DNA of 64,000 nucleotides from Shewanella benthica (GCA_023284085.1 JAKVHY010000030.1:1-64000); one strand, 5' to 3'. Counted from the stretch's first letter, positions 35,611 through 45,036 are shown. The notes: a model not told the origin generated them from the letters alone. Translations and numbers: made by a program.

Positions 35611-36516
35611 ATGATTGAGCTTAGACACTTACGAACACTAGTAGCCTTAAAAGAAACGGGAAGTCTCGCTGGTGCAGCCAAAAAACGCTTCGTCACTCAA
35701 TCAGCACTTTCTCATCAGATAAAAGAGTTAGAGACCCGGATTAACTCATCAATTTTTATCAGAAAGAGTAAGCCCCTCTCTTTTACGCAAGAAGGCGCTA
35801 GGCTACTCAATCTGGCCGAAGAGATCTTACCTAAGGTCATCGAAACCGAATATGACCTCAAGCAAGGGCTCAATGCCGAACTTAATCAGCTTGCGGTAGG
35901 CATCGAATGCCATAGCTGCTTTCGATGGTTGATGCCAGTGATGGAGCAGTTTAGGACGGCATATCCAAATGTGAATTTGGACCTTTCCAGCCGACACCTA
36001 TTTGATTCACTCAATGCGCTGGAGATTGGCGAACTCGATGTGGTACTCACATCCGATCCTGTTCCGGGACAATCCATTGCCTATCAGCATCTGTTCGATT
36101 TTGAAGTTCAGCTGGTGGTTGCCAAGGATCACCCTCTGGCCAAGTTGGAATATGTGACGCCTAAGCAACTCGAGAAACTTGCCATCATCAGCTATCCTGT
36201 GCCGCTGCAACGTCTGGATCTGTACCGTCATTTTCTGGAGCCTGCAGGAGTGGAAGCCGGTGAGCAGATCAGCTGTGATCTCACCATGATGCTACTGCAA
36301 AGGATCGCCTGCAAAGATGGTGTGGCAGCCCTGCCAACTTGGTCAATCAGCGAGTCTTATGGCTTGAACTTAACCGCAATCAAGCTAGGGCCTGAGGGAT
36401 TGAAGCGCCCACTGTTTGGAGCATATCGCAAAGATAGCTCTAGCGCACGAGTGGCGCAGCAGTGGTTAAAGCTAGTAGCCAAAGAAGGACTAGCGAAACA
36501 ACATAAGTTGAATTAA
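35611..36516 (+). CDS. metR: LysR-type regulator MetR
   Basis: Homocysteine-responsive activator of metE and related genes. The N-terminal winged helix reads 'MIELRHLRTLVALKETGSLAGAAKKRFVTQSALS'; the ligand-binding domain contains 'IECHSCFRWLMPVMEQFR', a typical MetR segment. 301 aa is normal. AGGGA lies 5 bases upstream. Divergent from metE, the classic arrangement. Confidence 0.95.
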   Translation: MIELRHLRTLVALKETGSLAGAAKKRFVTQSALSHQIKELETRINSSIFIRKSKPLSFTQEGARLLNLAEEILPKVIETEYDLKQGLNAELNQLAVGIECHSCFRWLMPVMEQFRTAYPNVNLDLSSRHLFDSLNALEIGELDVVLTSDPVPGQSIAYQHLFDFEVQLVVAKDHPLAKLEYVTPKQLEKLAIISYPVPLQRLDLYRHFLEPAGVEAGEQISCDLTMMLLQRIACKDGVAALPTWSISESYGLNLTAIKLGPEGLKRPLFGAYRKDSSSARVAQQWLKLVAKEGLAKQHKLN

Positions 36517-36530
36517 AAGAAGGAAAGAGA

Positions 36531-36635
36531 TCCTAGGGGGGAGTTCCTAGGATCTTGCTATAAAGACAGGGCGAATAAAGTTGCGAGTCGCGAGCTACAG
36601 CCAGATGCTCGTAACTCGAGTCTCGATACTCGAAC
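36531..36635. repeat. Two heptad arrays in the metR/HDOD junction
   Basis: Units at 36531-36558 include CTAGGGG and CTAGGAT at 7-bp phase and give a 10-bp stem (AGATCCTAGG/CCTAGGATCT). Units at 36608-36635 are four successive CTCGNNN heptads (CTCGTAA to CTCGAAC), with two reverse-strand CTCG heptads near 36577. Confidence 0.88.
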
Positions 36636-36640
36636 CTTCT

Positions 36641-37369
36641 TTACAATGGCTTCAGCAGCTGGTTTCTCATGGAAAGCACGCGTCTGAGCACTAGACCTGG
36701 CGAATTTGCATTGCGAGTCTGACGTAGGTTATGGGCAACCATAAACTCATCTTTAAGCTCTTCATCTAAGCCCAAAGATTCAAACGCTTCTATGGTCAAG
36801 GTCTGCTTCTGGTTATCGATAAGCGACTTGATGATGCTCAGTGGAAACGACTCTTCCGACTCGGCATTTAAGAAGGCAAATGCAGTCAAGGCAATAATCT
36901 CACCGAATACACTAAACAAGGCTAAGGTCTGCACTTCATCCGGGCTGATATTAACCCCTTCCATATGATGCAAACTATCGACGGCATCGGCAGCGATACT
37001 TTCGGTCAATGACCAATAGCCATGCACTAATTTCTTATATGGCTGAGGCAATTCATCGAGACGCTCTTTCAGATAGAAGGTAAAAGCATAACGATATATG
37101 TTCACCTGACCTAATCGAATTAGGGCATCTTTCAACGAGCGGTTCTTAGTGGTAACACCTGCACCGCTAATCGCCGCATTGCTGCGCCAAAGCATATGAG
37201 CTGCTAAAGCGGGATCTGAAGAGACAATATCGATGACATTGCGGATATCACCATCGGCGATGATCGCCTTCTTTAATGGGATCAATATTCCGCGGCGACC
37301 AATCACCTGCTCTTCATTACTAATAATTGCGCGTACTTGAGTGAACACCTTATGCTCAAGATCTGTCAT
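36641..37369 (-). CDS. HDOD-domain protein
   Basis: A cytosolic signalling protein of the HDOD (degenerate HD) group. 'IPLKKAIIADGDIRNVIDIV' leads into 'SSDPALAAHMLWRSN' and 'SLKDALIRLGQVNIYRYAF', the characteristic HDOD helices. Metal-binding HD residues are lost, as in the family, so it is probably a scaffold rather than an enzyme. The start at 37369 (MTDLEHKVF) is preferred over GTG 37411, without a strong ribosome site. Monocistronic. Confidence 0.78.
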   Translation of the reverse strand: MTDLEHKVFTQVRAIISNEEQVIGRRGILIPLKKAIIADGDIRNVIDIVSSDPALAAHMLWRSNAAISGAGVTTKNRSLKDALIRLGQVNIYRYAFTFYLKERLDELPQPYKKLVHGYWSLTESIAADAVDSLHHMEGVNISPDEVQTLALFSVFGEIIALTAFAFLNAESEESFPLSIIKSLIDNQKQTLTIEAFESLGLDEELKDEFMVAHNLRQTRNANSPGLVLRRVLSMRNQLLKPL

Positions 37370-37567
37370 GGGAAGTTTTAACCTACATTTATTATTTTGG
37401 CACAACACCAATTGTTATCAGGGAATTTACCCATAAAAAGGCCACTTGGGTCAAGTTGATTTCGTCTAAATGAATACTTTAACTGTAATTATCTGCCAAA
37501 GGTCAGATAACCGGACGAAAACCCCCAAGTTAGGACTAAATCAGAGCGTTATCTAGCATTCGATGCA

Positions 37568-38173
37568 TTATATCGCGCCTGCATCTTCGAGTCCTCGATA
37601 GACAGTCTCTGCTAGCGCGCGGTAACCTGCATCATTAAGGTGAATCGTATCAGATTTCATCGACCGGGTTTTGAGCAAGTCCGTTAACACCTCTTCTAGC
37701 AGCATAACATCATACGTCTCTGCTAACTCTGAATAGAGCGTCGCCGATGACAAAAAAATGCTCTTCTGGGGCACGGCTATCAAGACTACCGGAATCGACT
37801 TAGCCTGAGCCAGCTCGATCATCTGCGCCAGGTTAGCTTTGGTCTTGGCTATATCATGATTACGCAGAAAGTCATTGCCACCTTCGAGTAAAATCAACAA
37901 GTCAGGAGTCTCTCCAACGAGTAGCTCAGCTAACCTGGTCAAGCCTTGTGAGGTAGTCTCTCCGGAAACACCGGCATTGATCACCCTGAGGCCAGTTAAT
38001 TCAGCCAAAACCGCTGGATAATCACCGTCTTCACTCGCCCCCTTGCCATAAGTAAGACTATCGCCAAAGGCCATGATTTCGGCACGCGCCGAAAGCAGTT
38101 CAAGTTTAGGGCCAGAACAAGCCGACAGCAGAAATAAACCTATCGAGAGCAATATGGCTAATGCTGATTTCAT
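37568..38173 (-). CDS. GDSL (SGNH) arylesterase, lipoprotein
   Basis: A periplasmic TesA-like esterase/lysophospholipase. A lipobox (LLSAC, Cys19) suggests lipid anchoring. Catalytic blocks: 'MAFGDSLTYGKG' (Ser), 'GVSGETT' (Gly), 'LLEGGNDFLR' (Asn) and 'DTIHLNDAGY' (Asp and His). 201 aa is close to TesA. AGGAGAGGGG immediately precedes the ATG. Same strand as the TonB receptor upstream, but that gene has its own terminator. Confidence 0.92.
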   Translation of the reverse strand: MKSALAILLSIGLFLLSACSGPKLELLSARAEIMAFGDSLTYGKGASEDGDYPAVLAELTGLRVINAGVSGETTSQGLTRLAELLVGETPDLLILLEGGNDFLRNHDIAKTKANLAQMIELAQAKSIPVVLIAVPQKSIFLSSATLYSELAETYDVMLLEEVLTDLLKTRSMKSDTIHLNDAGYRALAETVYRGLEDAGAI

Positions 38174-38305
38174 CCCCTCTCCTAATTCAGGTCATACGTT
38201 CTGAGCGGTAAGTTTTAAGTTAAAGATAGAGCAAAGAATGTCGCGAGTAACGAGCAGCGAAAAAACCGAAGTTCGTATCTCATAACCCGCACCTCAAATT
38301 TAACA

Positions 38306-38335
38306 CATAAAAAAGCCAGACCTAAGGTCTGGCTT
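38306..38335 (-). terminator. Terminator after the B12-regulated TonB receptor
   Basis: A perfect 10-bp stem AAGCCAGACC/GGTCTGGCTT with a 3-base loop and a T run on the minus strand, 60 bp after the receptor stop. Confidence 0.92.
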
Positions 38336-38353
38336 AAAGAAAAACCTAAGGCG

Positions 38354-38395
38354 CTCGAACCTAAGCTTTCTATCCTAAGTTCTAGTTCCTTCTTT
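38354..38395. repeat. Heptad array at the 3' end of the TonB receptor gene
   Basis: In-phase units CTCGAAC, CTAAGCT, CTAAGTT and CTAGTTC run up to the stop codon of the receptor. Two further CTCG heptads (reverse strand) lie near 38235-38250. This is one of the few arrays in a tandem, not convergent, gap. Confidence 0.75.
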
Positions 38396-40394
38396 AAAAC
38401 CTATAACTTCCGGTTAGGCGTAGTGCTCGGCCAGTACCAACGTAGTAACCGTTGCCCCAGCTGCTGTAATAACCTGAGCTGACATACTGCTCATCGAACA
38501 AGTTATCTACGCGAAAGCTGGCAAGCCAGACATCATTGGTATAGTTAACCGCCAGGTTAGTCAGCCAGTATGCCTCTAACTTATCACCAGCATTACTATT
38601 ATCGCCTTCGATGAAACGTTCACCGGTATAAACGACTTCGGTAAACACCTGCCAGTTTTGGTTAGCATCGATACTGAAGTAACCGCGGCCAGTGTGCTCG
38701 GCAACCCAAGAGAGTTGTTTACCTTCATTTACGCCTGCGGTAAATTCAGCATCGATATAGTTATACTCGGCGCCCAGTTGTACCTTATCGGTCAGCTGCC
38801 AATCCCAATCGGCACTCACACCGTAACGACGTGACGCATCGGCGTTGACGTTGGCGCCAGGAAAATCACCATGAATAGGAGTTTCGGCACTCGAGTCGAA
38901 TACAATCTCATCTTCAAGATCTAAGCGGTAAGCACTCAAACGTAATGTGTGCGACTCAGGTGTCCAGTCCCAACCGGCTTCATATGAACGGCCCGTCTGC
39001 GGGTTAAGACCGACCACGCCAGGAGAGGTATAAGCTTGCTCATCGACTTTAGCGAAACGAAAGTTATCATCGGCACGAACATAAAGTCTATGTGTCGCTG
39101 TAGGACGATAATTCAAGCCTAGCTCGAAGGCATGGGCATCTTGATCTAGCTCTATTCCTTCTGGATACACATCGCCGTCAACAAGATCATCCGTCGCTTC
39201 AGAGTAGCGTCCACCCACGACATAGCTAAGACTCGTGGTGAGTGGAACACTGGCTTGAACATAGGCACTGGCAACTTTTTGAACGTTACTACGGCCCCAG
39301 TCAAATTCAGACTCACCACGGCTCAAATCGATACCGGTAACGATACTCAAGTCGCCCTTTTCCGTGGCAATATTCGCAACGACTTTAGGCGTAAATTCAA
39401 GAAATGAGCGCTTGTTGGTACCCGATGTTCCCCAACTGATACTCTTCACTTTACTGTCGGTATAGTTGATATCGGCGCCCAGAGACCAGGCATCAGTTAA
39501 CTGGTGTTGGTAACCACTGCGAATAGCCGTTGTCATCTCATGTTGATAATCATCAGGATTAAACGGGTTAGCTTGTGTTGGATCTTCCTTAATTTGATCT
39601 TCACTCAGTGAACCCGCCATTTCACGATCGTTATCGTAATAGCTGGTTTCGATGAAGAAGTTATCTGAATCTGTTTGATACTGCAGGCGACCTAAAACTG
39701 ATGATGTCTTATTGGCATTATGATCGCGGTAATTATCACCTTGGTTATAACTCGCCGCCGCATAGTAGCGCCAGGTATCGTTAATCGCACCTGACACATC
39801 GGCCTTGCCTTCATAAGTGTTGAAACTGCCGCCAGACAGCTGAATACTTCCACCTGTGTCCGTCGGAGCCTTAGTGATGATGTTAATCACACCACCGACA
39901 GCCTGATCGCCATAAAGTACACCGGCACTACCGGATAAGATCTCCACGCGCTCGATTTGGTTGAGTGGGATAGCATTGATGCTAGGCGCCGCAATATCGA
40001 TATTATTAAGGCGGCGACCATCGACCAAGATCAGTGTATTGTTCGCAGCTTGGCTAGCAGAGAAGCCACGCATCGAAAAAACCGCGCCTGAGTTTGAATC
40101 TGAAATTTGAATGCCACTCTGGCCACGTAACACTTCAGTTAGACTGGTCGCGCCGCTCATCTCTATCTGAGCTGAATCGATAATATTCACGTTTGCCGCG
40201 ATATTCAGAGGGGTGTTTACGCTGCGGCCAATCACAGTGATCACTTCATCGACACTGTTTACCTGGCTTGCACCAGTATTAGCGACTGCAGCCGCCATAA
40301 CGTTCGATGAGACAACTGACAGAGTAAGTACACTGCTGACTAGAATGGCTATTTTTGAAAGTTTGTTTGACTCATTAAATGAGAAAGTACCCAT
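38394..40394 (-). CDS. btuB: TonB-dependent receptor, probable cobalamin receptor (BtuB-like)
   Basis: An outer membrane importer, probably for B12 or related corrinoids. Signal peptide (LSKIAILVSSVLTLSVVSSNVMAA), TonB-box-like 'DEVITVIGRS', plug with 'LRGQSGIQIS', 'LILVDGRRLNN' and 'IERVEILSGSAGVLYGDQAVGG', and a barrel ending 'LTGSYRF'. 666 aa is slightly longer than E. coli BtuB. The function call rests mainly on the cobalamin riboswitch immediately upstream; the sequence itself is a generic siderophore/corrinoid receptor. AGGAGTTAAAGG precedes the start. It is also under a MetJ operator, tying uptake to methionine demand. Confidence 0.85.
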   Translation of the reverse strand: MGTFSFNESNKLSKIAILVSSVLTLSVVSSNVMAAAVANTGASQVNSVDEVITVIGRSVNTPLNIAANVNIIDSAQIEMSGATSLTEVLRGQSGIQISDSNSGAVFSMRGFSASQAANNTLILVDGRRLNNIDIAAPSINAIPLNQIERVEILSGSAGVLYGDQAVGGVINIITKAPTDTGGSIQLSGGSFNTYEGKADVSGAINDTWRYYAAASYNQGDNYRDHNANKTSSVLGRLQYQTDSDNFFIETSYYDNDREMAGSLSEDQIKEDPTQANPFNPDDYQHEMTTAIRSGYQHQLTDAWSLGADINYTDSKVKSISWGTSGTNKRSFLEFTPKVVANIATEKGDLSIVTGIDLSRGESEFDWGRSNVQKVASAYVQASVPLTTSLSYVVGGRYSEATDDLVDGDVYPEGIELDQDAHAFELGLNYRPTATHRLYVRADDNFRFAKVDEQAYTSPGVVGLNPQTGRSYEAGWDWTPESHTLRLSAYRLDLEDEIVFDSSAETPIHGDFPGANVNADASRRYGVSADWDWQLTDKVQLGAEYNYIDAEFTAGVNEGKQLSWVAEHTGRGYFSIDANQNWQVFTEVVYTGERFIEGDNSNAGDKLEAYWLTNLAVNYTNDVWLASFRVDNLFDEQYVSSGYYSSWGNGYYVGTGRALRLTGSYRF

Positions 40395-40485
40395 TTTACC
40401 TTTAACTCCTAAAAGGAAAACGGGGCAAAAATGTCACGACATATTTAGGCAGTTCAGCTTTATGCTGTTGACCGAAAGCCGCATC

Positions 40486-40511
40486 TTGAGATCTGCCCGC
40501 CGAAATCTCAA
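40486..40511 (-). promoter_or_regulatory. Possible expression-platform hairpin of the cobalamin riboswitch
   Basis: A 7-bp stem (TTGAGAT/ATCTCAA) around a GC-rich loop lies between the B12 box and the receptor start. It has no T run, so control is more likely translational. Confidence 0.4.
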
Positions 40512-40520
40512 AATCATCTA

Positions 40521-40700
40521 ATGGGCCGGTCTCCGGACTTAGGTTATTGGGTAAGATCAACAGACCTTTTCCCGAGCAAGTAGAGATTTTTATCAACAAG
40601 GGTCTATTAGACTTGTAATAGACCTGTGCATCTCACTTTCACCTTCACCGTTGCGGGGGCAGTGCCAGATTTTCACAGGCTTCCCGATTATCCTTTCACT
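40521..40700 (-). ncRNA. Cobalamin riboswitch
   Basis: On the minus strand the conserved order is GGGAAGCC, GTGAAAATCTGGCAC, the core TGCCCCCGCAAC (40650-40661), a variable stem region, and the B12 box GTCCGGAGACCGGCCC (40523-40538). It sits about 130 nt upstream of the TonB receptor and should repress it when adenosylcobalamin is abundant. Confidence 0.95.
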
Positions 40701-40841
40701 CTCTCACTCAAGGCGTTTGCACAAAAAATAGCATCGCCCCAAGAAGACAGATCAGGCACCACAAAAGATTGACAGCATAAATCTTGTTATTGATTTGCTT
40801 AAAAACGTCTCCAGATTAACAACTGGATCACGATTGGCCGC

Positions 40842-40871
40842 ATTATAGACGTCTATACGTATAAATGTCTA
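40842..40871 (-). promoter_or_regulatory. Promoter of the B12 receptor gene
   Basis: Reading the minus strand: -35 TAGACA (40866-40871), an 18-bp spacer, and a perfect -10 TATAAT (40842-40847). It lies about 140 bp upstream of the riboswitch core. Confidence 0.7.
40847..40870. promoter_or_regulatory. MetJ operator overlapping the receptor promoter
   Basis: Three contiguous met boxes: AGACGTCT (perfect), ATACGTAT and AAATGTCT. They cover the spacer and both promoter hexamers, so bound MetJ-SAM should block RNA polymerase. Confidence 0.8.
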
Positions 40872-40955
40872 ATGTTTGGAAAGATAAACTCCCCTGAGAA
40901 AATTAATCCACAGCTCCCACAAAGATGAAACGATTTGCCAACTGCTTTCGAACGA

Positions 40956-41897
40956 CTAAGTCGCCGTCATCTGTCCGGTGTAGAGAATAAAATTACGCAG
41001 CAATAACACCCCCACTAAACTAAAGCTGGCCGTCACGGCGACATAGGCAAATTTTCTATCGGCAGAGACCTTCATCCATAAATTAAACGCCAGTGGTAGG
41101 GTCAAACCTAAGCCAACCACTCCGGCCCAGAATATCCAGCCCCAGAAACCTTCACCCAGCGCATTAAACGCCGCGACCTGGCTTTGCCCACCCGATAAGA
41201 TAAGGCCGGCGAAGAAGGTAAAGAGTACCGCCATCTCAATTAAGATCATGGGGATCTCGATCCCATGGATAAAGCGCACCTCTATCCCATTCGGATTACC
41301 CTTGAGCAATACACCAACCAGCAAGGTAGCTGCGGCGCCGGAGGAGAGACCCGAGATAAGGAACAAGACAGGCAAAACAGGGTTATTGAGCAGAGGAAAT
41401 CCGATTAAAGCCGACAGCAAGAATCCGGTGTAGGCGCCTAATGATAGGGATAATATCAGTAGTATCCCAGTGATCACATCTTCCCATTGCTGTAATTTAA
41501 TCAAGCCCTTTGTGAGCAGGCCCCAGCGCCCGTCACACCACTGAATGACAGGCGCACTGAACACGGCGCCTATCCAGGCAAACAACATCATCTGATAGGC
41601 CATCAATACCAGCACGCCCATAGACATCACCGAAGTGGCGTTATAAAACACCAGGATCTTCCAAAAATCCCAAGGCTTGGTAAGGTCGAGAACTAAAATA
41701 CCTAGCCCGGCACAAACCGTAACGGGTGCTATCAGGGCGGCGGCTTGAATAAATCGAGACTGATAGGCTTTTTTACCTAACTTAAAATGTTTCAACAAGA
41801 TGCCGAAAAATACTGCCCCGGCCGACAAACCGGCCAGAAACAGGTAGATAGCGATAGGCCAATGCCAGACTAACCCTTCGAAATGAAATGCACTCAT
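40956..41897 (-). CDS. nrfD: NrfD-like membrane quinol-oxidising subunit
   Basis: Inner membrane subunit (PsrC/NrfD family) that takes electrons from menaquinol and hands them to the NrfC iron-sulfur protein. 313 aa with about eight membrane helices; starts 'EGLVWHWPIAIYLFLAGLSAGA', the usual NrfD opening. Its ATG overlaps the nrfC stop (ATGA). Final gene of nrfB-nrfC-nrfD. The terminal reductase NrfA is not in the window. Confidence 0.92.
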   Translation of the reverse strand: MSAFHFEGLVWHWPIAIYLFLAGLSAGAVFFGILLKHFKLGKKAYQSRFIQAAALIAPVTVCAGLGILVLDLTKPWDFWKILVFYNATSVMSMGVLVLMAYQMMLFAWIGAVFSAPVIQWCDGRWGLLTKGLIKLQQWEDVITGILLILSLSLGAYTGFLLSALIGFPLLNNPVLPVLFLISGLSSGAAATLLVGVLLKGNPNGIEVRFIHGIEIPMILIEMAVLFTFFAGLILSGGQSQVAAFNALGEGFWGWIFWAGVVGLGLTLPLAFNLWMKVSADRKFAYVAVTASFSLVGVLLLRNFILYTGQMTAT

Positions 41898-42589
41898 AAC
41901 ACTATCTCCCCATCAATAGTCGATACATGGAACAACTTAGGGCGGGTACCTAAATCCGTTTTAGCTCGATACGTTGGTTTCGTTTTTAACGTCTTGACTA
42001 ACTCAGAGTCGGGGTCTCTTATATTGCCAAATACCAGGGCGTGAGTCGGACACGCCTCGACACAAGCCGGTTGCTTACCTTGCTTCAGCCGAGTCTCTTT
42101 ACAGAAATCACACTTGTCGGCCGCTTTAGTCACAGGGTTAATGAATCTTACCTGATAGGGGCAAGCTGCAATGCAATACTGGCAACCGACACACTTATCA
42201 GCATTCACACCGACAATCCCGGTCTCTGAGTCTATGTAGGCGGCCCCAGTGGGGCACACTTTCACGCAGGGTGCGTTTTCACAATGCTGGCAAGACTTGC
42301 GACTGAAACGGTAACTCTGATTTGGATATTCCCCAAATGGACCTGTGCGTTTGATCGCCACCCTAGATACTCCCACAGGCACATCATTCACCTCTCGACA
42401 GGCTTGCTCACAAGCATTACAGCCGATGCAGAGGTTTTCATCATGTACCATGGCATACTTGATTGTCTGAGTTTGGTCGACTCCAACCTCAGCCTCAGTT
42501 TCTGCAAGCTCTTTCGCCACCGAGTAGATTGAGATCCCCGCGAGCAAGGTGCCGCAACCGGTAAGAAAATGTCTTTTTGAAATATCCAT
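41894..42589 (-). CDS. nrfC: NrfC-like 4Fe-4S ferredoxin subunit
   Basis: Periplasm-facing electron carrier with four 4Fe-4S clusters: CIGCNACEQAC, CQHCENAPCVKVCP, CVGCQYCIAACP and CDFCKETR...CVEACP. The N-terminus (ISKRHFLTGCGTLLAG) resembles a twin-arginine-type signal but with KR instead of RR. The start MDISKR at 42589 has GGGAG 8 bases upstream; ATG 42604 overlaps the nrfB stop. Connects NrfD to the cytochrome NrfB. Confidence 0.92.
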   Translation of the reverse strand: MDISKRHFLTGCGTLLAGISIYSVAKELAETEAEVGVDQTQTIKYAMVHDENLCIGCNACEQACREVNDVPVGVSRVAIKRTGPFGEYPNQSYRFSRKSCQHCENAPCVKVCPTGAAYIDSETGIVGVNADKCVGCQYCIAACPYQVRFINPVTKAADKCDFCKETRLKQGKQPACVEACPTHALVFGNIRDPDSELVKTLKTKPTYRAKTDLGTRPKLFHVSTIDGEIVL

Positions 42590-42603
42590 AATTGATACTC
42601 CCA

Positions 42604-43074
42604 TTATTTATCGAGGTGACACCCGCGGCAGAGTTGGCTACGCTCTTTCGCCGTGATCCCGATGACTGGATCGTATTCCACATGCAACTGGTGGCAACTG
42701 GCACAATTGACCCTGTTAGCATGAACATTGTGAGTCCAATCAGCCATGGCTAAGGTTTCATGATCATGACACTCGAGACAGGCTCCCGATTGTTCAGTCA
42801 CCGAAGTAGTGCTATCACTCGAAAAGCGTCGTATGTTCGACCCCTTCTTAGGATGTTTGCCTCTCTGCCCATGGCAATCCTGACATTGGATTGCAAGTGC
42901 GGTATTGCCATGCAGCCCCAACATGGCGCCGTTACGTTTATGGCATTTCATGCAAGAATTTTGATTTATAGCCAAAGACTCAGCTGACAGTGCATAAACA
43001 GGACTAGTCGCTCCCGCCATGACTAAGCAGATGAATGATGGCAACAGCAGCCAAAAGCGGGATAATCTGGACAT
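42604..43074 (-). CDS. nrfB: NrfB-like pentaheme cytochrome c
   Basis: Periplasmic electron donor to the NrfA nitrite reductase. A signal peptide (LLLPSFICLVMAGATSPVYA) is followed by five CxxCH haem sites: CMKCH, CQDCH, CLECH, CASCH and CRGCH. 156 aa, slightly shorter than E. coli NrfB (188 aa). AAGGA lies upstream. First recognisable nrf gene of the operon, 82 bp after a hypothetical gene on the same strand. Confidence 0.93.
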   Translation of the reverse strand: MSRLSRFWLLLPSFICLVMAGATSPVYALSAESLAINQNSCMKCHKRNGAMLGLHGNTALAIQCQDCHGQRGKHPKKGSNIRRFSSDSTTSVTEQSGACLECHDHETLAMADWTHNVHANRVNCASCHQLHVEYDPVIGITAKERSQLCRGCHLDK

Positions 43075-43156
43075 GACTTGTCCTTACATCGATAGATGAA
43101 TGCTAAAATCTCGGTGGAATGTGGCACCAAACGGGATTGTTCGGCGCCACTATCGG

Positions 43157-43660
43157 CTAGGCAGCAAGCGCGTTTCTGATGAGTGCTTCATCACAGTGTT
43201 TATCTTTATCTAACTTGATCAATTGTATTCCTGTGTATGCCAGACACTTCTCGATAAACTCGACTTGATCGCTGGTGCTATCTTCAGGATTGGTCATAAC
43301 TAACTTGACTGATGATGACTCATTATCCACCACCACATAGTCGAGATGACAATGCTCCATATATTCCTGCACCTCTTCATGATTCTTAACGGCTTGATCA
43401 ATATCGACCACATTCACTAGAGAGGCATCATAGAGCACATCGTAACGGCCTTTGGCTATGGTTTTTAATGTCTTCAAAAATTGCATGGACTGCATATCGA
43501 GCAGGTGTGGCTTAACACTGACTTCCGTAGCAGCCTTTTGAACGTCGCTTGTTTGGAAAAACTTAATGCAAGTCATCACAAACGTCACGATAACGAATGG
43601 AACGATAACAAACAGGACAAAGTACATAAAGGTATAACTGAGTATGACGGTGGCGTTCAT
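43157..43660 (-). CDS. Hypothetical membrane protein, weakly DUF2726-like
   Basis: An N-terminal transmembrane helix (FMYFVLFVIVPFVIVTFVM) is followed by a soluble domain (about 55-160) with 'FLKTLKTIAKGRYDVLYDAS', 'LDYVVVDNESSSVKLVM' and 'EFIEKCLAYTGIQLIKL', which resembles the layout of DUF2726 (nuclease-like fold), although this is only a weak likeness. TGGAGG lies 6 bases upstream of the ATG. Upstream of nrfBCD on the same strand, so it may be co-transcribed. Confidence 0.65.
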   Translation of the reverse strand: MNATVILSYTFMYFVLFVIVPFVIVTFVMTCIKFFQTSDVQKAATEVSVKPHLLDMQSMQFLKTLKTIAKGRYDVLYDASLVNVVDIDQAVKNHEEVQEYMEHCHLDYVVVDNESSSVKLVMTNPEDSTSDQVEFIEKCLAYTGIQLIKLDKDKHCDEALIRNALAA

Positions 43661-44037
43661 GATAAACCTCCAGAAAATCTATTTATATTTAGTTTGCAAT
43701 TAAGTATTGCTCTCAAACTAAAACATATGCAATTACTTTCATGGCTTAATAACAAAAATAAAACCATGATCATATTATCAAGTAAAGATATTACTCATTG
43801 CAGATTACCAGCAGTTAGATATTACAATCTCGCATATTACATATCTAACACCAATAAGAATAAACAGCAGTTAATACAACGGCATAAGCTAACACGAAAA
43901 ATGTAATGATAGAGCGTATAAACCATAAATTTATTTTAATTATTTTGTTGTCACTTATTTAATAAAGGGTATATATTAATTTATTGAATTCATATTTTGT
44001 CAGATTTACAACTGTGTTTCCTAGTGGGGATTTAAGA
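43661..44037. other. AT-rich divergent intergenic region
   Basis: It separates the nrf-linked operon from a LysR gene and should contain both promoters. It is markedly AT-rich. I could not assign an FNR or NarP site with confidence. Confidence 0.4.
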
Positions 44038-45018
44038 ATGAAAAATCTAAAACTTGATACTTTAGATTTACTCAGCATTAATATTCTGGTTAATTTATAT
44101 GAACATCATTCGGCCAAATTAGTGGCTAAAAAGATGAATGTTTCTGCACCTAAAATAAGTCGCTGCCTACAGCATTCCAGAATTATTTTTAATAACCCAC
44201 TTTTTATTCGCAAAAAACACGGCTTCATTCCCAACGAATTTGCCAAGCAGCTCTACCCTATCGCTAAAGAGATAGTGCAATGCTCTGAGCACCTGTACCA
44301 AATTCATGTCGACGACAGCGGTTCTGAAAAATCACCTATCACCATTCATGTTAGCGATCTTATCCTTCATCAATTTCCGCAACTATTGAAGAATGCCATC
44401 AAGGAGAGTCATTTAACTCTTAAGTTCGCTATCAGCCCCAATTCGGACAAGCTAATCACAGATATTAGTGAGAATCGAATCGATATCGGATTAATCAGCG
44501 AGTCTAATCATGAATATCTAAAACAGATCGATAACCTTGTCGATGTCGTTGCACTAAAACGGCTATCTCACCTCTATCTGGTGTGCGATCTGCATCATCC
44601 GCTGTTAAAACAGGAGATCACCTTAGAGTCCATCGCTCAATATCCTTATGTGAGCATTTTAGGCAAACCCGAACAAGCTACATCGGATCCATTTTTACTT
44701 TACTGCAGCCAACATCAGCTTGCATATCACCTAAAGAATGGGGATCTGATTAATCATAATTTCAATATTGAGGCACTCAAGCAACATATAACCGATACCG
44801 ATGCCGTCGCACTGCTGCCCTATAGCAAGATCTATGATCAGAGTCATCAAATGCCTAACTTACATGTTTGTCGATTATCAGAGGTAGAAACCGAACGGCT
44901 CTACCTGTCAATTAACAGTCCGACCCTATATTTAGTCACTAAAAAAGGGCCGTTATCGTCGAATATATCCTGGTTAGTTGACACCGTCGGCCATATCGTC
45001 AACCGCAGTATTCATTAA
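44038..45018 (+). CDS. LysR-type transcriptional regulator
   Basis: DNA-binding regulator; ligand unknown. Winged helix 'LLSINILVNLYEHHSAKLVAKKMNVSAPKISRCL' followed by the wing 'PLFIRKKHGFIPNEFAKQL', then a substrate-binding domain. The start at 44038 (MKNLKLDTLDL) fits the family; a TTG start 18 codons upstream adds unrelated residues. Divergent from the nrfB-linked operon, so it is a candidate regulator of it. Paralogous to the convergent LysR gene downstream. Confidence 0.88.
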   Translation: MKNLKLDTLDLLSINILVNLYEHHSAKLVAKKMNVSAPKISRCLQHSRIIFNNPLFIRKKHGFIPNEFAKQLYPIAKEIVQCSEHLYQIHVDDSGSEKSPITIHVSDLILHQFPQLLKNAIKESHLTLKFAISPNSDKLITDISENRIDIGLISESNHEYLKQIDNLVDVVALKRLSHLYLVCDLHHPLLKQEITLESIAQYPYVSILGKPEQATSDPFLLYCSQHQLAYHLKNGDLINHNFNIEALKQHITDTDAVALLPYSKIYDQSHQMPNLHVCRLSEVETERLYLSINSPTLYLVTKKGPLSSNISWLVDTVGHIVNRSIH

Positions 45019-45036
45019 GCACAGGATGAATAAACA

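Noticed and set aside
43481..43906. Plus-strand 141-codon frame between nrf-linked gene and LysR
   Set aside because: It overlaps a well-supported minus-strand gene and then AT-rich DNA; no family features.
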